Below, in pieces: positions 17,923-26,007 of a stretch of DNA of 64,000 nucleotides (position 1 is the first letter of the stretch; each line of letters opens with the position of its first letter). The translations under genes were made by a program, and so were the position numbers. The notes below the pieces were generated by a model that saw nothing but the letters and a program-made list of their open reading frames with translations, was not told where the DNA came from and made no database searches. This DNA is from Bacteroidota bacterium (GTDB taxonomy: Bacteria > Bacteroidota > Bacteroidia > Bacteroidales > JAAUTT01): contig JAUZOO010000003.1 in the NCBI GenBank assembly GCA_030706405.1, forward strand, positions 248,001 through 312,000, in the 5' to 3' direction.

Positions 17923-18162
17923 TCATTTGTCAGGATCCTTGACCTTTACAGACTTTTGCCAGACGACCATTTGCCGGGCATGAGCCCTTAGCTCATTCGC
18001 CATTTCATGATTTCCAGCTTCATCTAATAAATTTGCATAATACCTGAGAGTCGCAGGAGCATGCACATCCTGAGCTCGCAAAAGAAATGCTGGTTCACCT
18101 TCAGGAATTTTATTATCAACATCAATAATTCTTCGGGTATAATCATCTCTTGTAAATTGCAT
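17923..18162 (-). CDS. Small conserved-looking protein of unknown function
   Basis: A 79-aa soluble, charged protein starting MQFTRDDYTRRI, with RAQDVHAPATLRYYA in the middle and a basic/acidic tail (KSVKVKDPDK). No signal peptide or membrane helix. The sequence reads like a helical protein and codon use resembles the neighbours, so I think it is real. It lies between the GT4 gene and the wza-like gene inside the exopolysaccharide operon, with gaps of 43 bp upstream and about 170 bp downstream. I do not recognise a characterised family. A regulatory or accessory role is only a guess from position. Confidence 0.65.
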   Translation of the reverse strand: MQFTRDDYTRRIIDVDNKIPEGEPAFLLRAQDVHAPATLRYYANLLDEAGNHEMANELRAHARQMVVWQKSVKVKDPDK

Positions 18163-18205
18163 AATTCGAAAAATTATTGTCAGAAAACAATATTTTCTGA
18201 CAGAT

Positions 18206-19306
18206 TTAACTCGATTTACAAATATTTGAATATAAAGCCATAGTAGAATTTATCATACTATCGAAACTAAAGTGTTCCTTTATTTGTTTTTGAGCAGATT
18301 GCCCCATTTTAATACGCAATGGCTCATCTGCGAGCAATAGTTCTATTTTCTGAGTTAAATCTTCATCAGAATATGGATAAACAAAAAAACCATTTTCCCC
18401 TTCTTCTATAATCTCTCGGGATCCCCCAGAATCGGTAGCTATAACCGGCTTGGCATGAGCCATGTATTCAATAATGGCATTTGAAAGTCCTTCCTGTATA
18501 AGATTTGAATTTACTAGCAGTACGCCAACATCAAACATGCTTATAATTTTCTCGGCACTCTTTTGGAAACCCATAAAACGAACCTGATTGCCTATCATAT
18601 CTGATGGAACGAGCGATTTACACTCATCCTCGGTAGGCCCATCACCTACACATAAAAAAGTTATGTTTTCACGCGTCTGACAAATGCGGATGGCTGCCTT
18701 CAAATATGTATGATAATCACGCCTTTCATGAAATGCAGCTACCATTCCCACTACATACCGCGTGTTGATTTGATATTCCTCTTTAAGTTCATCAATATTA
18801 AGGGAGGATGAACGGTTAAAGTCATACCCATTATGAATGACATATGCATTTTTTTTGTTATTAGCGCCATAAGCTTCCAGCCCTGCAAAAGAATTTGCAA
18901 CAATAACATCAGAAATCGGAAAAGTAATCTTTGCTCTAACCCAGTTTTTGCCCATTATTTTACATGTCGAATCGGCTATCATTGCGTTCATAAAGCCAAC
19001 ACGGCAAAGCAAAACTATTGGAAAAGCATAAATTGAACCTATAGACCCCCAACTATGTATAATATCCGGAGAAAACTCCTTATATATTTTATAAATCTTT
19101 AAAAAAACAGATAGATCTTTTTTAATTTTTCTTTTGATTACATGTACCTTAGAGGCATATTGATAAATTTCAGGATAATAAACCGAATCCCTTAAAACAA
19201 CGACTTCAATTTTAAGCCCTTGCGCTGTAAGGCCTTTAACCACTTCAACCAGTCGTCGTTCCCTTCCTCCAAGGGTAAGGCTATCTATAATCATCAACAC
19301 CTTCAT
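18206..19306 (-). CDS. Glycosyltransferase family 4
   Basis: A 366-aa GT-B glycosyltransferase. MKVLMIIDSLTLGGRERRLVEV is the usual glycine-rich N-terminal loop. VGMVAAFHERRDYHTYLKAA and FMGFQKSAEKIISMFDVGVLLVNSNLIQEGLSNAIIEYMAHAKPVIATDSGG are the C-terminal donor-binding region, with the E-x7-E motif (EGLSNAIIE). It would transfer a sugar to the lipid-linked intermediate. It is preceded by the deacetylase gene with 72 bp between. Sugar specificity is not visible. Confidence 0.92.
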   Translation of the reverse strand: MKVLMIIDSLTLGGRERRLVEVVKGLTAQGLKIEVVVLRDSVYYPEIYQYASKVHVIKRKIKKDLSVFLKIYKIYKEFSPDIIHSWGSIGSIYAFPIVLLCRVGFMNAMIADSTCKIMGKNWVRAKITFPISDVIVANSFAGLEAYGANNKKNAYVIHNGYDFNRSSSLNIDELKEEYQINTRYVVGMVAAFHERRDYHTYLKAAIRICQTRENITFLCVGDGPTEDECKSLVPSDMIGNQVRFMGFQKSAEKIISMFDVGVLLVNSNLIQEGLSNAIIEYMAHAKPVIATDSGGSREIIEEGENGFFVYPYSDEDLTQKIELLLADEPLRIKMGQSAQKQIKEHFSFDSMINSTMALYSNICKSS

Positions 19307-19378
19307 GTTACTTATTTTAACTCGTTATGCTGTCTTTAATATCAACAACAAAAATTAAGGCTTATAATTCTTCTTATA

Positions 19379-20356
19379 TCATAAAAGTTGTACAAATAGT
19401 TTCGGTAAAAATCGATACGAAAGCGGAAGTCTTGGAATTAGAAAAGGATCCTCTTTTCGGGTGTATTTATCTTTAAGTGTTGTAAATCCTACTTTGTATG
19501 AATTTTCTTTACAAAAGTTACCTATTTGTGCCGGACAATCCTGAGATTTTCCGTTAGGATAACAATACGCCTCGGGGTATTTCCCGGTAAGTTGAAAAAT
19601 TATTTTCCGACATTCACTTTGTTCAAAAGTAATCTGTTCAGAACTGAGTGTGGACAAGATATAATGGTTATATCCGTGAGCTCCCAAGTATACCAGCGGA
19701 TCCTTGCTTAATTCTTGAATATTTTCTAACGACAAAACCTCCTCGGTATTGTATATCTTGTTATACTTATCCCATTCTACGGGAGACAAAAGCTCCTCAA
19801 TTTTACTAATAAATTCGAGTTTATCCGGAACAGAGAAATATTTATACAATTTTACCATACCAACAACGTCGTCCCTAAAATTCTTTGAGGAGGCCAATCT
19901 CTCCCGGAACGGTTTTAATATTTCCTCCCGTTTTTCAGAGGAAGTATGAATTAAGGCACAATTAATTTTATAATTATCAAACCGTTTTTGTTCTATAATG
20001 TTTCTTGCCGACAAAAAAATAGTAAAAGGGATTTTTTTTGATCTTAGGAATGGATAAATTGTTGTAAAATTATTTTTATATCCATCGTCAAACGTAAGAT
20101 GAATCCATGGATAATGTACGACTTTGGAGTTTAGAACAATCTCCATCGCTTCTTCCATCGATATAAACCGGAAGCCCATTTTATCCCAAAGTTCGATCAT
20201 TCTAGCAAACGGAGAAAAATCCATGTGTAAATCCTGAATTAGTGGGTCTACACGTTTCGTGTTCGTGACCCCGTGACCAAACAGAAAGAACCCGGGCTTA
20301 GCTGCCCGGACATACGGAGTAAATACTCGAAATAGGTTTAGTTCTTTTAAGCTCAT
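19379..20356 (-). CDS. Polysaccharide deacetylase (NodB/CE4-type)
   Basis: A 325-aa protein with the NodB homology domain. HLTFDDGY (Asp90-Asp91) is motif 1, containing the catalytic base and a metal ligand. LGAHGYNHYILSTLS is the zinc-binding motif 2 in the H...NH variant, and YPNGK is the later conserved block. Such enzymes remove N-acetyl (or O-acetyl) groups from amino-sugars. No signal peptide is obvious, so it may act on the cytoplasmic intermediate or be a non-classical export. It is tightly coupled to the upstream GT4 gene, with two bases between stop and start. Confidence 0.85.
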   Translation of the reverse strand: MSLKELNLFRVFTPYVRAAKPGFFLFGHGVTNTKRVDPLIQDLHMDFSPFARMIELWDKMGFRFISMEEAMEIVLNSKVVHYPWIHLTFDDGYKNNFTTIYPFLRSKKIPFTIFLSARNIIEQKRFDNYKINCALIHTSSEKREEILKPFRERLASSKNFRDDVVGMVKLYKYFSVPDKLEFISKIEELLSPVEWDKYNKIYNTEEVLSLENIQELSKDPLVYLGAHGYNHYILSTLSSEQITFEQSECRKIIFQLTGKYPEAYCYPNGKSQDCPAQIGNFCKENSYKVGFTTLKDKYTRKEDPFLIPRLPLSYRFLPKLFVQLL

Positions 20357-20358
20357 GT

Positions 20359-21534
20359 TTAACCTTTTTGCTGGTTTTTACTAACTAAACATTGATAATA
20401 GGTTATTGTTTGATGAGCTACTGTTTTAGGTTCAAATTTTTTAATAGCCTCCGTTTGCGCATTCTCCGAAACCCTTTCAATTTCAGCCTTATTCATATAT
20501 ATATCTTTCAGTATTTCAACCAATTCCCGAACATTACCTTTTTCAAAAAGAAATCCAGATTTTTTATGAATAATCATCTCGGGAATACCTCCAGTGTTGG
20601 TAGCAACTACAACCCTGCCTGCAGCCATTGCTTCGGCAATACTTATAGGTAAACACTCCTGAAAAGAAGGCAATAAGAAAATAGAGCTTTCGCCAATTAT
20701 ATCCTTTACCCGGGTTTGATCCACCCATCCGTGCATTACCACCTGTTCGTTTAATTCATAAGCCAGAATCTTATTTTTCATTTGTTTCCAATAATCGGGC
20801 TCTTTAGTACCGCCAACAATATCGAGTGTATAATTAATATTGGTTTTTTTAAGCTCATGCAAAGCATCAAGCATAATATGCACGCCTTTTAATTTATTTA
20901 CCAAACCAATAAATATTATTCTTGTAAGTTTTTCAGGACGTTTAGCCTTAAAAAACTCCGGATTAACTGGATTATAAATTATTGTTGAATTAAACTTCGG
21001 ATTCTTTTTAAAAATAGTTTCCTGTACCCGCTTATTATATTCTGAAATAGATATAAGATTATGGTAACGAGGTAGTAATATATTATCATAAGCTGCTTTT
21101 ATACCAAACTTAGCTTTTTGGGCCAGAGTTATCTTATATTTCGATTCTTCCGATACAATTCCGTGTTGAGTAATCACAACTTTATTTTTATCTAATCCAC
21201 GGAGCATCAGCAATCTGGGCCCCGTTCCCTGCATATGGATAATATCGGGGCGAATCTTCTGCACAAGTTTTTTTATTTTTCGATTACCAAAAATTAAAAA
21301 TTCCCAGAATTTAGAGTTTTTTATAGTAAACGGATAATAATAAATATACCCGCCATTTACCTTTACTATTTCGCGTTCGTCAAAATTTGCACCTATTGAA
21401 ACAACATGAAACTCGACCATCAGGTTCTGAAAGCCCGTTAATAGATTTACGGTAGCAGCCTCGACTCCGCCTTTAATCTCCGCCAGATTACGCGGAGTTT
21501 CTGCTATCATCAATATCCTAAGCTTACGTTCCAT
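20359..21534 (-). CDS. Glycosyltransferase family 4, first gene of the exopolysaccharide operon
   Basis: A 391-aa GT-B enzyme. LRILMIAETPRNLAEIKGGVEAATVNLL is the N-terminal acceptor-side loop. IIFIGLVNKLKGVHIMLDAL begins the C-terminal domain, and FQECLPISIAEAMAAGRVVVATNTGGIPEMI carries the E-x7-E donor motif. A TTG five codons upstream (21549) is possible; the ATG at 21534 gives the usual start. It is the first gene after a roughly 225-nt leader with terminator-like structures, so its expression, and that of the whole operon, is probably controlled there. Confidence 0.92.
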   Translation of the reverse strand: MERKLRILMIAETPRNLAEIKGGVEAATVNLLTGFQNLMVEFHVVSIGANFDEREIVKVNGGYIYYYPFTIKNSKFWEFLIFGNRKIKKLVQKIRPDIIHMQGTGPRLLMLRGLDKNKVVITQHGIVSEESKYKITLAQKAKFGIKAAYDNILLPRYHNLISISEYNKRVQETIFKKNPKFNSTIIYNPVNPEFFKAKRPEKLTRIIFIGLVNKLKGVHIMLDALHELKKTNINYTLDIVGGTKEPDYWKQMKNKILAYELNEQVVMHGWVDQTRVKDIIGESSIFLLPSFQECLPISIAEAMAAGRVVVATNTGGIPEMIIHKKSGFLFEKGNVRELVEILKDIYMNKAEIERVSENAQTEAIKKFEPKTVAHQTITYYQCLVSKNQQKG

Positions 21535-21574
21535 TCTATAATCTATCAATTATGTTCAGACTCTTAAGTTAAAT

Positions 21575-21619
21575 AAAAAAAAACAGAATTGGGATTCCTT
21601 TCGTCAAATCTCAATTCTG
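21575..21619 (-). terminator. Terminator/attenuator hairpin in the exopolysaccharide leader
   Basis: On the minus strand the 13-bp arms CAGAATTGAGATT and AATCCCAATTCTG pair (one G-U) around a 10-nt loop, followed directly by nine T residues (21583 to 21575). This is a textbook intrinsic terminator. It points into the operon and lies about 40 nt before the first ATG. No minus-strand gene ends nearby other than serB, which has its own terminator at 22126-22157, so it probably acts as an attenuator. Confidence 0.75.
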
Positions 21620-21630
21620 AATTAATTTGC

Positions 21631-21706
21631 TTCCGATAGATACTTCGGGCACCAAGGTTATCAGCAGCAACTGAGAACCTAATGAAATGAGAGGTGCTCA
21701 CAACTT
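21631..21706 (-). ncRNA. Structured leader element upstream of the attenuator
   Basis: Three helices can form in the leader RNA. A hairpin spans 21655-21680 (AGGTT/AACCT, a mismatch, then four more pairs, 6-nt loop). A 5-bp outer helix joins 21649-21653 with 21693-21697 around it. A 4-bp hairpin (21633-21636 with 21645-21648) abuts the outer helix. The order helix-helix-terminator resembles a cis-regulatory RNA. I do not recognise a known riboswitch class. Hand folding only. Confidence 0.4.
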
Positions 21707-21736
21707 AAAAACAAAACTTTAAAAAGTTTTGTTTTT
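21707..21736. terminator. AT-rich hairpin with U-tracts on both strands
   Basis: AAAAACAAAACTT pairs with AAGTTTTGTTTTT over 13 bp with a 4-nt loop. It lies about 40 nt after the predicted start of the exopolysaccharide transcript, upstream of the structured element. It could act as an early terminator in the leader in the minus direction. Confidence 0.5.
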
Positions 21737-21780
21737 ATTAATAAACCAATATAATCATTCTCCCCGTATTTACTGGCTTT

Positions 21781-21810
21781 CAAACGTATATGTCAAAATT
21801 TTAACAAAAA
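21781..21810 (-). promoter_or_regulatory. Promoter for the exopolysaccharide operon
   Basis: On the minus strand TACGTTTG (21788-21781) matches the Bacteroidota -7 box TAnnTTTG exactly. A TTTTTG (21810-21805) lies 16 bp upstream, a little closer than the usual 19-20 bp. Transcription would start near 21775, giving a 5' leader of roughly 240 nt before the ATG at 21534. Confidence 0.55.
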
Positions 21811-21822
21811 TTTAACGATAAC

Positions 21823-21855
21823 TTTCATGCGGTTTGAAAAAAACGTCTACTTTTG
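21823..21855 (+). promoter_or_regulatory. Promoter for the 68-aa protein gene
   Basis: TACTTTTG at 21848-21855 is an exact TAnnTTTG -7 box. TTTC at 21823-21826 lies 21 bp upstream as an approximate -33 element. The start site would be near 21862, about 30 nt before the ATG. Confidence 0.55.
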
Positions 21856-21891
21856 CGGCCTCAATTAAATGATTAATTATTAACGAGTAAA

Positions 21892-22098
21892 ATGAAAGTA
21901 ATCGAAAACGCATCTGTAGTATGTATTAGCAAAGGCGATAGCAACATTGTTGTTATCATGGATGAAAACACAGGTAAGACTATTACCCTTCAAGATCCTA
22001 AAGAAATGGTTGTTGCCCTTGGTTTGGAAGGTATTCTGGTTTATGAAGAAACTCAGGTTGTAAGTTTTGAACCCGTAATGGAAGAAGAACTCGCTTAA
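21892..22098 (+). CDS. Small protein of unknown function
   Basis: A 68-aa acidic, soluble protein with a beta-rich look (MKVIENASVVCISKGDSN, then VVIMDENTGKTITLQDP). It has a matching promoter upstream and a strong terminator 28 bp downstream, so it is a monocistronic, properly punctuated gene. I do not recognise the family. It is divergent from the exopolysaccharide operon and shares its control region, which could be coincidental or could indicate a link. Confidence 0.75.
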   Translation: MKVIENASVVCISKGDSNIVVIMDENTGKTITLQDPKEMVVALGLEGILVYEETQVVSFEPVMEEELA

Positions 22099-22125
22099 TT
22101 TTCCCCGTCAACCCAAAGAAACTAA

Positions 22126-22157
22126 AAGGCCGCTTACATTAAGTTGCAAGCGGCCTT
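22126..22157. terminator. Bidirectional terminator between the small gene and serB
   Basis: AAGGCCGCTT and AAGCGGCCTT form a perfect 10-bp GC-rich stem with a 12-nt loop, between two convergent genes. The flanks are A- and T-rich, so it can serve both transcripts. Confidence 0.8.
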
Positions 22158-22179
22158 CCTATTTTAAGTCTCCAAAAGA

Positions 22180-23400
22180 TTATTCAATATCCCTTTCGCG
22201 AAAGCCCATCAGGAATAAAATGGCATCGAGCCCAATGGTGGATATGGAATGCTGGGCATTTTTCTTAACCAACGGTTTGGCATGAAAAGCAATACCCAAC
22301 CCTGCAATGTTAATCATAGGTAAATCGTTGGATCCATCGCCAACTGCAACAGTTTGCGCCAGATGAATATCTTCCTTAAAGGCGATGTTACGTAGCAATT
22401 CGGCTTTTTTAGGACCATCAACAATATCGCCTACATAGTTTCCGGTAAGTTTTCCGCTTTCAATTTCGAGCTGGTTGGCAAACACGTAATCGACTCCCAG
22501 CTTATTTTGCAGATATTTACCAAAATAAGTAAATCCCCCGGACAAGATAGCCGTCTTAAATCCGTACTTTTTCAATGTCCGAAAAAGACGTTCGGCACCT
22601 TCGGTGAGCGGCAGTTTCTCGGCAATATCTATCATCACCTTTTCGTCGAGGCCTTTAAGCAGAGCAACCCGTTGTTGGAAGCTATCTGCAAAATTAATTT
22701 CGCCGCGCATGGCTGCTTCAGTAATTTTACACACCTCCTCGCCTACCCCTGCACGATGGGCCAGTTCGTCAATTACTTCGGTCTGAATTAAGGTTGAATC
22801 CATATCGAAACATACGAGCCTGCGGGTACGTCTGTAGATATTATCTTCCTGAAAAGCAATATCCAGCCCCAAATTACGAGCAATATCCAAAAAACTACCT
22901 TTCATGGTAGCCACGTCGATCGGAGTGCCACGCACAGAAAACTCAACACAGGCTTTAACGTCCTGCTTCTTTTCGGTAAGCCTGGGGCGCCCCGATAGTC
23001 GCGAAATCTTTTCAATGTTTAACTGTTGGTCGAAGATCACTTTTGAAACTTCGGCAATCTGGGCAGCCGTTATTCGGCGTCCCAAAAGCGTTATATTATA
23101 ACGTTCCTTACCTTGTTTTCCAACCCAAAAGTTATAATCTTTCTCAGCAATTGGGGTAAATTTCACTTTCACCCCCAATTCATAGCCTTTAAACAGTAAA
23201 TCCTTAAGTATTGGTGAAGCTTCGGACTCGAAAGGTACCTCAAAGAGAATTCCCAAATCGAGGTTGTTATGAATAACCGCCTGACCAATATCGAGTATAT
23301 TAACTTTATAAGATGCCAGGATCTGTGTCAAAGTTGAAGTTAACCCCGGCTTATCTGTTCCATATATATTAAGAAGGATGATTTCACGCTGTTTATTCAT
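22180..23400 (-). CDS. serB: Phosphoserine phosphatase with tandem ACT domains
   Basis: A 406-aa cytoplasmic enzyme for the last step of serine synthesis: phosphoserine to serine and phosphate. Residues 1-185 contain two ACT-like regulatory modules (EIILLNIYGTDKPGLTSTLTQIL begins the first). The HAD catalytic part starts at CFDMDSTL, where Asp199 is the phosphorylated nucleophile and Asp201 the general acid. ILSGGFTYF carries the motif II Ser, and GDGSNDLPM is the metal-binding motif. The length with two ACT domains matches many Bacteroidota and actinobacterial SerB enzymes; serine feedback through ACT is plausible. Confidence 0.95.
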   Translation of the reverse strand: MNKQREIILLNIYGTDKPGLTSTLTQILASYKVNILDIGQAVIHNNLDLGILFEVPFESEASPILKDLLFKGYELGVKVKFTPIAEKDYNFWVGKQGKERYNITLLGRRITAAQIAEVSKVIFDQQLNIEKISRLSGRPRLTEKKQDVKACVEFSVRGTPIDVATMKGSFLDIARNLGLDIAFQEDNIYRRTRRLVCFDMDSTLIQTEVIDELAHRAGVGEEVCKITEAAMRGEINFADSFQQRVALLKGLDEKVMIDIAEKLPLTEGAERLFRTLKKYGFKTAILSGGFTYFGKYLQNKLGVDYVFANQLEIESGKLTGNYVGDIVDGPKKAELLRNIAFKEDIHLAQTVAVGDGSNDLPMINIAGLGIAFHAKPLVKKNAQHSISTIGLDAILFLMGFRERDIE

Positions 23401-23448
23401 AGAAAATATTAAAATTGGTTACAAGAACTGTTACCGTTAAAAAAACGA

Positions 23449-23456
23449 CAAAAATA
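23449..23456 (-). promoter_or_regulatory. -7 box for serB
   Basis: TATTTTTG on the minus strand matches TAnnTTTG, about 50 bp before the serB start. I see no clear -33 partner. Confidence 0.35.
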
Positions 23457-23626
23457 CAAACAATCTCTGAGGTTTCAGAAAAAACCGGTCATAAATAGAA
23501 CTTCAGATGAAACCAAATAAAACTATTTACCATCCCAATTGTTTTAAATTCAGTAATATTCATTTAAGAAGCCAATGAGTCTCCATTAACCGATTTTACC
23601 TTTTACTAACTCTTAAATATTTACTT

Positions 23627-24583
23627 ATGAATATTTTAGAACAACTCAAAACACAGTCGAAAGTAGTTGCCGATTCGGGTGATTTTGAATCTATAAAAAA
23701 TTTCAAACCATTGGATGCAACTACAAATCCGTCGCTCATCTTTTTGGCAAGTCAGGATAGCCGCTACGCTCCCCTTATAGACCAAGCTATTGCATTTGCA
23801 AAAAAAAAGTCATCCCTAAAAAACGAACAACTAAGCATTGCCCTCGACAAGCTGGCAGTGGATTTTGGGCTAAAAATACTTGAATTTGTTCCCGGAAGGG
23901 TTTCAACCGAGGTAGATGCTCGACTTTCGTTTGACACCGATGCGATTATTCGAAAAGCTCATGAAATTATTAATTATTATAACGATGCAGGTATTAACCG
24001 AAATAAAATACTGATTAAAGTTGCCTCCACCTGGGAAGGAATAAAAGCTGCCGAACAACTCGAAAAAGATGGTATTCACTGCAATATGACCCTGCTTTTT
24101 TCCTTGCCACAAGCCATAGCCTGTGCCGAAGTAAACGCAAAGCTAATTTCTCCTTTTGTTGGAAGGGTACTCGATTGGTACAAGAAAAATCAAGGTTTAC
24201 AAGATGTCAGTCCTGCGGATGAACCCGGCGTTATCCTCGTTAAAAACATCTATAATTATTATAAAAAGTTTGGCTATCCTACCGAAATAATGGGGGCAAG
24301 TTTTCGAAATTCGGGCGAAATTATTGAATTAGCCGGTTGTGACCTTTTAACCATCGCTCCTTCCCTTCTTAAAGAACTGGAGCAAACCGAAGGCATACTC
24401 GAACAAAAACTTTTCCCCGAGCAAGCCTTTTTATTGCCTATTGAAAAAATCAGTCAAAATGAAAACCAGTTTCGCTGGATGCTCAATGAAGATGCCATGG
24501 CAACCGAAAAACTATCGGAAGGCATCCGAAAATTTACCGAAGACCTTCTGAAACTAGAACATATTATACTTGGTAAGTTATAG
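23627..24583 (+). CDS. tal: Transaldolase
   Basis: A 318-aa enzyme of the non-oxidative pentose phosphate pathway, moving a dihydroxyacetone unit from sedoheptulose-7-phosphate to glyceraldehyde-3-phosphate. Signatures: PLDATTNPSLI at residues 28-38, EVDARLSFD near 95-103, and KILIKVASTWEGI with Schiff-base Lys131. Length fits the TalB subfamily (about 315-320 aa) rather than the short TalC/FSA type. Strong terminator follows. Cytoplasmic, probably monocistronic. Confidence 0.96.
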   Translation: MNILEQLKTQSKVVADSGDFESIKNFKPLDATTNPSLIFLASQDSRYAPLIDQAIAFAKKKSSLKNEQLSIALDKLAVDFGLKILEFVPGRVSTEVDARLSFDTDAIIRKAHEIINYYNDAGINRNKILIKVASTWEGIKAAEQLEKDGIHCNMTLLFSLPQAIACAEVNAKLISPFVGRVLDWYKKNQGLQDVSPADEPGVILVKNIYNYYKKFGYPTEIMGASFRNSGEIIELAGCDLLTIAPSLLKELEQTEGILEQKLFPEQAFLLPIEKISQNENQFRWMLNEDAMATEKLSEGIRKFTEDLLKLEHIILGKL

Positions 24584-24584
24584 A

Positions 24585-24624
24585 TATAGTATCCGGCACA
24601 TGACGAGAAAAACCGGATACTATA
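24585..24624. terminator. Terminator between tal and the helicase gene
   Basis: TATAGTATCCGG pairs perfectly with CCGGATACTATA (12 bp, 16-nt loop) immediately after the tal stop and before the end of the convergent helicase gene. It can serve both. Confidence 0.75.
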
Positions 24625-24633
24625 ATATTAAGG

Positions 24634-25869
24634 CTATTTCTTTTTCTTCTTCTTTGCCTTTTGTTCGAGCTCTGTGGCCTCTTTAATCAGCGAGCGCCAG
24701 TCGTGTTCGGCTTCGTCGGAAAGTTCGACTATTCCGGCGTAATTTGCTTTGTCTATTTCCATGATGGTGATTTTCTTATCCAAAAACTTTTCAATTACTT
24801 CCAACATTTCTTTTTCGTCCGAACTACAAAAAGATAAAGCTGTGCCCTTATTAGTTCCACGTCCGGTACGACCAACGCGGTGAACATAATTTTCGGCATC
24901 ATCCGGGAGATCATAATTTACCACATACTCTACGTCGGGAATATCAATTCCCCTGGCACTTACATCGGTAGCAATCATCACCTTGACTTTACCTTGTTTA
25001 AACTGCCCCATAGCTTCCATCCGGTCTCCCTGGTCTTTATTACCGTGTATAGTAAGACTTTTAATACCAACTCGTTCAAGTGCTTTACAAACCCTTTCGG
25101 CACGAATTTTTGTCCGTACAAAAACAAGAATTTTACTTTTATCATTTTCCTTCACCAAACGTTCAAGAAAAAACCGTTTATCGTCCATCTCTATAAAAGC
25201 TACCGAATGATTAACATTCTTAGAGACAGGATCTTTTGGCGAAAGCTGAATCCTTATTGGCTTTTGTACTAAAGAATAAGCCAAATCCTTGATGTGTTCG
25301 TTAATGGTTGCCGAGAAGAACAAAGTTTGATGCTTACGCGGAATCATGTGGGTAAGCTGACGAATATCATGAATAAAGCCTAAGTCGAGCATGTGATCAG
25401 CCTCGTCGAGGATTAAAATTTCGACCTGACCCAGTTTCAGAAATCCCTGGCTGGCCAAATCGAACATCCGCCCCGGCGTTGCTATTAAAATATCGGCACC
25501 TTTGCCAAGTTTTTCAATCTGAGGGGCTTGTTCCACACCTCCATAAATACAGACAATCTTTAGGCGGGTGTCCTGCCCCAATTGTTCAAAAACTTCAGAA
25601 ATTTGAATTGCAAGCTCGTGGGTGGGAACCATTACCAAGCATCTAACACCATCTTCGGCCTTAACTTTTTTGCGCGAAAGCAAAAGCTGTATTACCGGGA
25701 GTGCAAAAGCTGCAGTTTTTCCGGTCCCGGTCTGTGCTATAGCCAACACATCTTCACCTTTTAATATAGGAGGGATGGATTTGTATTGAATATCGGTAGG
25801 ACGTTTAAATCCTAATTCTTCGAGGTTTCTTTTTATCTCCGGAGCAAAATTGTATTTATCAAACTTCAT
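24634..25869 (-). CDS. DEAD-box RNA helicase (RhlE-like)
   Basis: A 411-aa ATP-dependent RNA helicase. In order: Q motif (GFKRPTDIQYKSIPPIL), motif I AQTGTGKTA, motif Ib TPGRM, motif II DEAD, motif III SAT, motif V ARGIDIP and motif VI HRVGRTGR. The C-terminus ends in a run of lysines (KAKKKKKK), which probably helps RNA binding. An upstream TTG at 25890 would add seven residues; the ATG at 25869 is chosen. Lying next to a cold-shock gene suggests a role in unwinding structured RNA in the cold or in ribosome assembly, but the two genes appear separately terminated. Confidence 0.95.
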   Translation of the reverse strand: MKFDKYNFAPEIKRNLEELGFKRPTDIQYKSIPPILKGEDVLAIAQTGTGKTAAFALPVIQLLLSRKKVKAEDGVRCLVMVPTHELAIQISEVFEQLGQDTRLKIVCIYGGVEQAPQIEKLGKGADILIATPGRMFDLASQGFLKLGQVEILILDEADHMLDLGFIHDIRQLTHMIPRKHQTLFFSATINEHIKDLAYSLVQKPIRIQLSPKDPVSKNVNHSVAFIEMDDKRFFLERLVKENDKSKILVFVRTKIRAERVCKALERVGIKSLTIHGNKDQGDRMEAMGQFKQGKVKVMIATDVSARGIDIPDVEYVVNYDLPDDAENYVHRVGRTGRGTNKGTALSFCSSDEKEMLEVIEKFLDKKITIMEIDKANYAGIVELSDEAEHDWRSLIKEATELEQKAKKKKKK

Positions 25870-25955
25870 ATTACGGGTATTAACCTTCAATCTTTATAAA
25901 CAGTATTACTTTTTTTAAAGTCAAATACCATTTACGTCACTATAAACCACAAAAA

Positions 25956-25979
25956 AAGCCTTACATAAAAGTAAGGCTT
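25956..25979 (-). terminator. Intrinsic terminator for the cold-shock gene
   Basis: On the minus strand AAGCCTTAC and GTAAGGCTT form a 9-bp stem with a 6-nt loop, followed by a run of T residues. It is about 30 bp after the cold-shock gene stop. Confidence 0.85.
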
Positions 25980-26007
25980 AAAATTAAAATGTTGTATAAT
26001 AGATAAA

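Larger units (their letters stand above)
21535..21891. other. Divergent regulatory region of the exopolysaccharide operon
   Basis: A 357-bp gap with no ORF. It holds a minus-strand promoter (21781-21810), a leader with two terminator-like hairpins and a folded stretch between them (21575-21736), and a plus-strand promoter (21823-21855) for the 68-aa gene. The individual parts are listed separately. Confidence 0.65.

Noticed and set aside
21631-21706. Resemblance to a TPP riboswitch (CTGAGA and ACC words on the plus strand)
   Set aside because: The words lie on the strand opposite the leader, spacing is wrong, and no thiamine gene is near.
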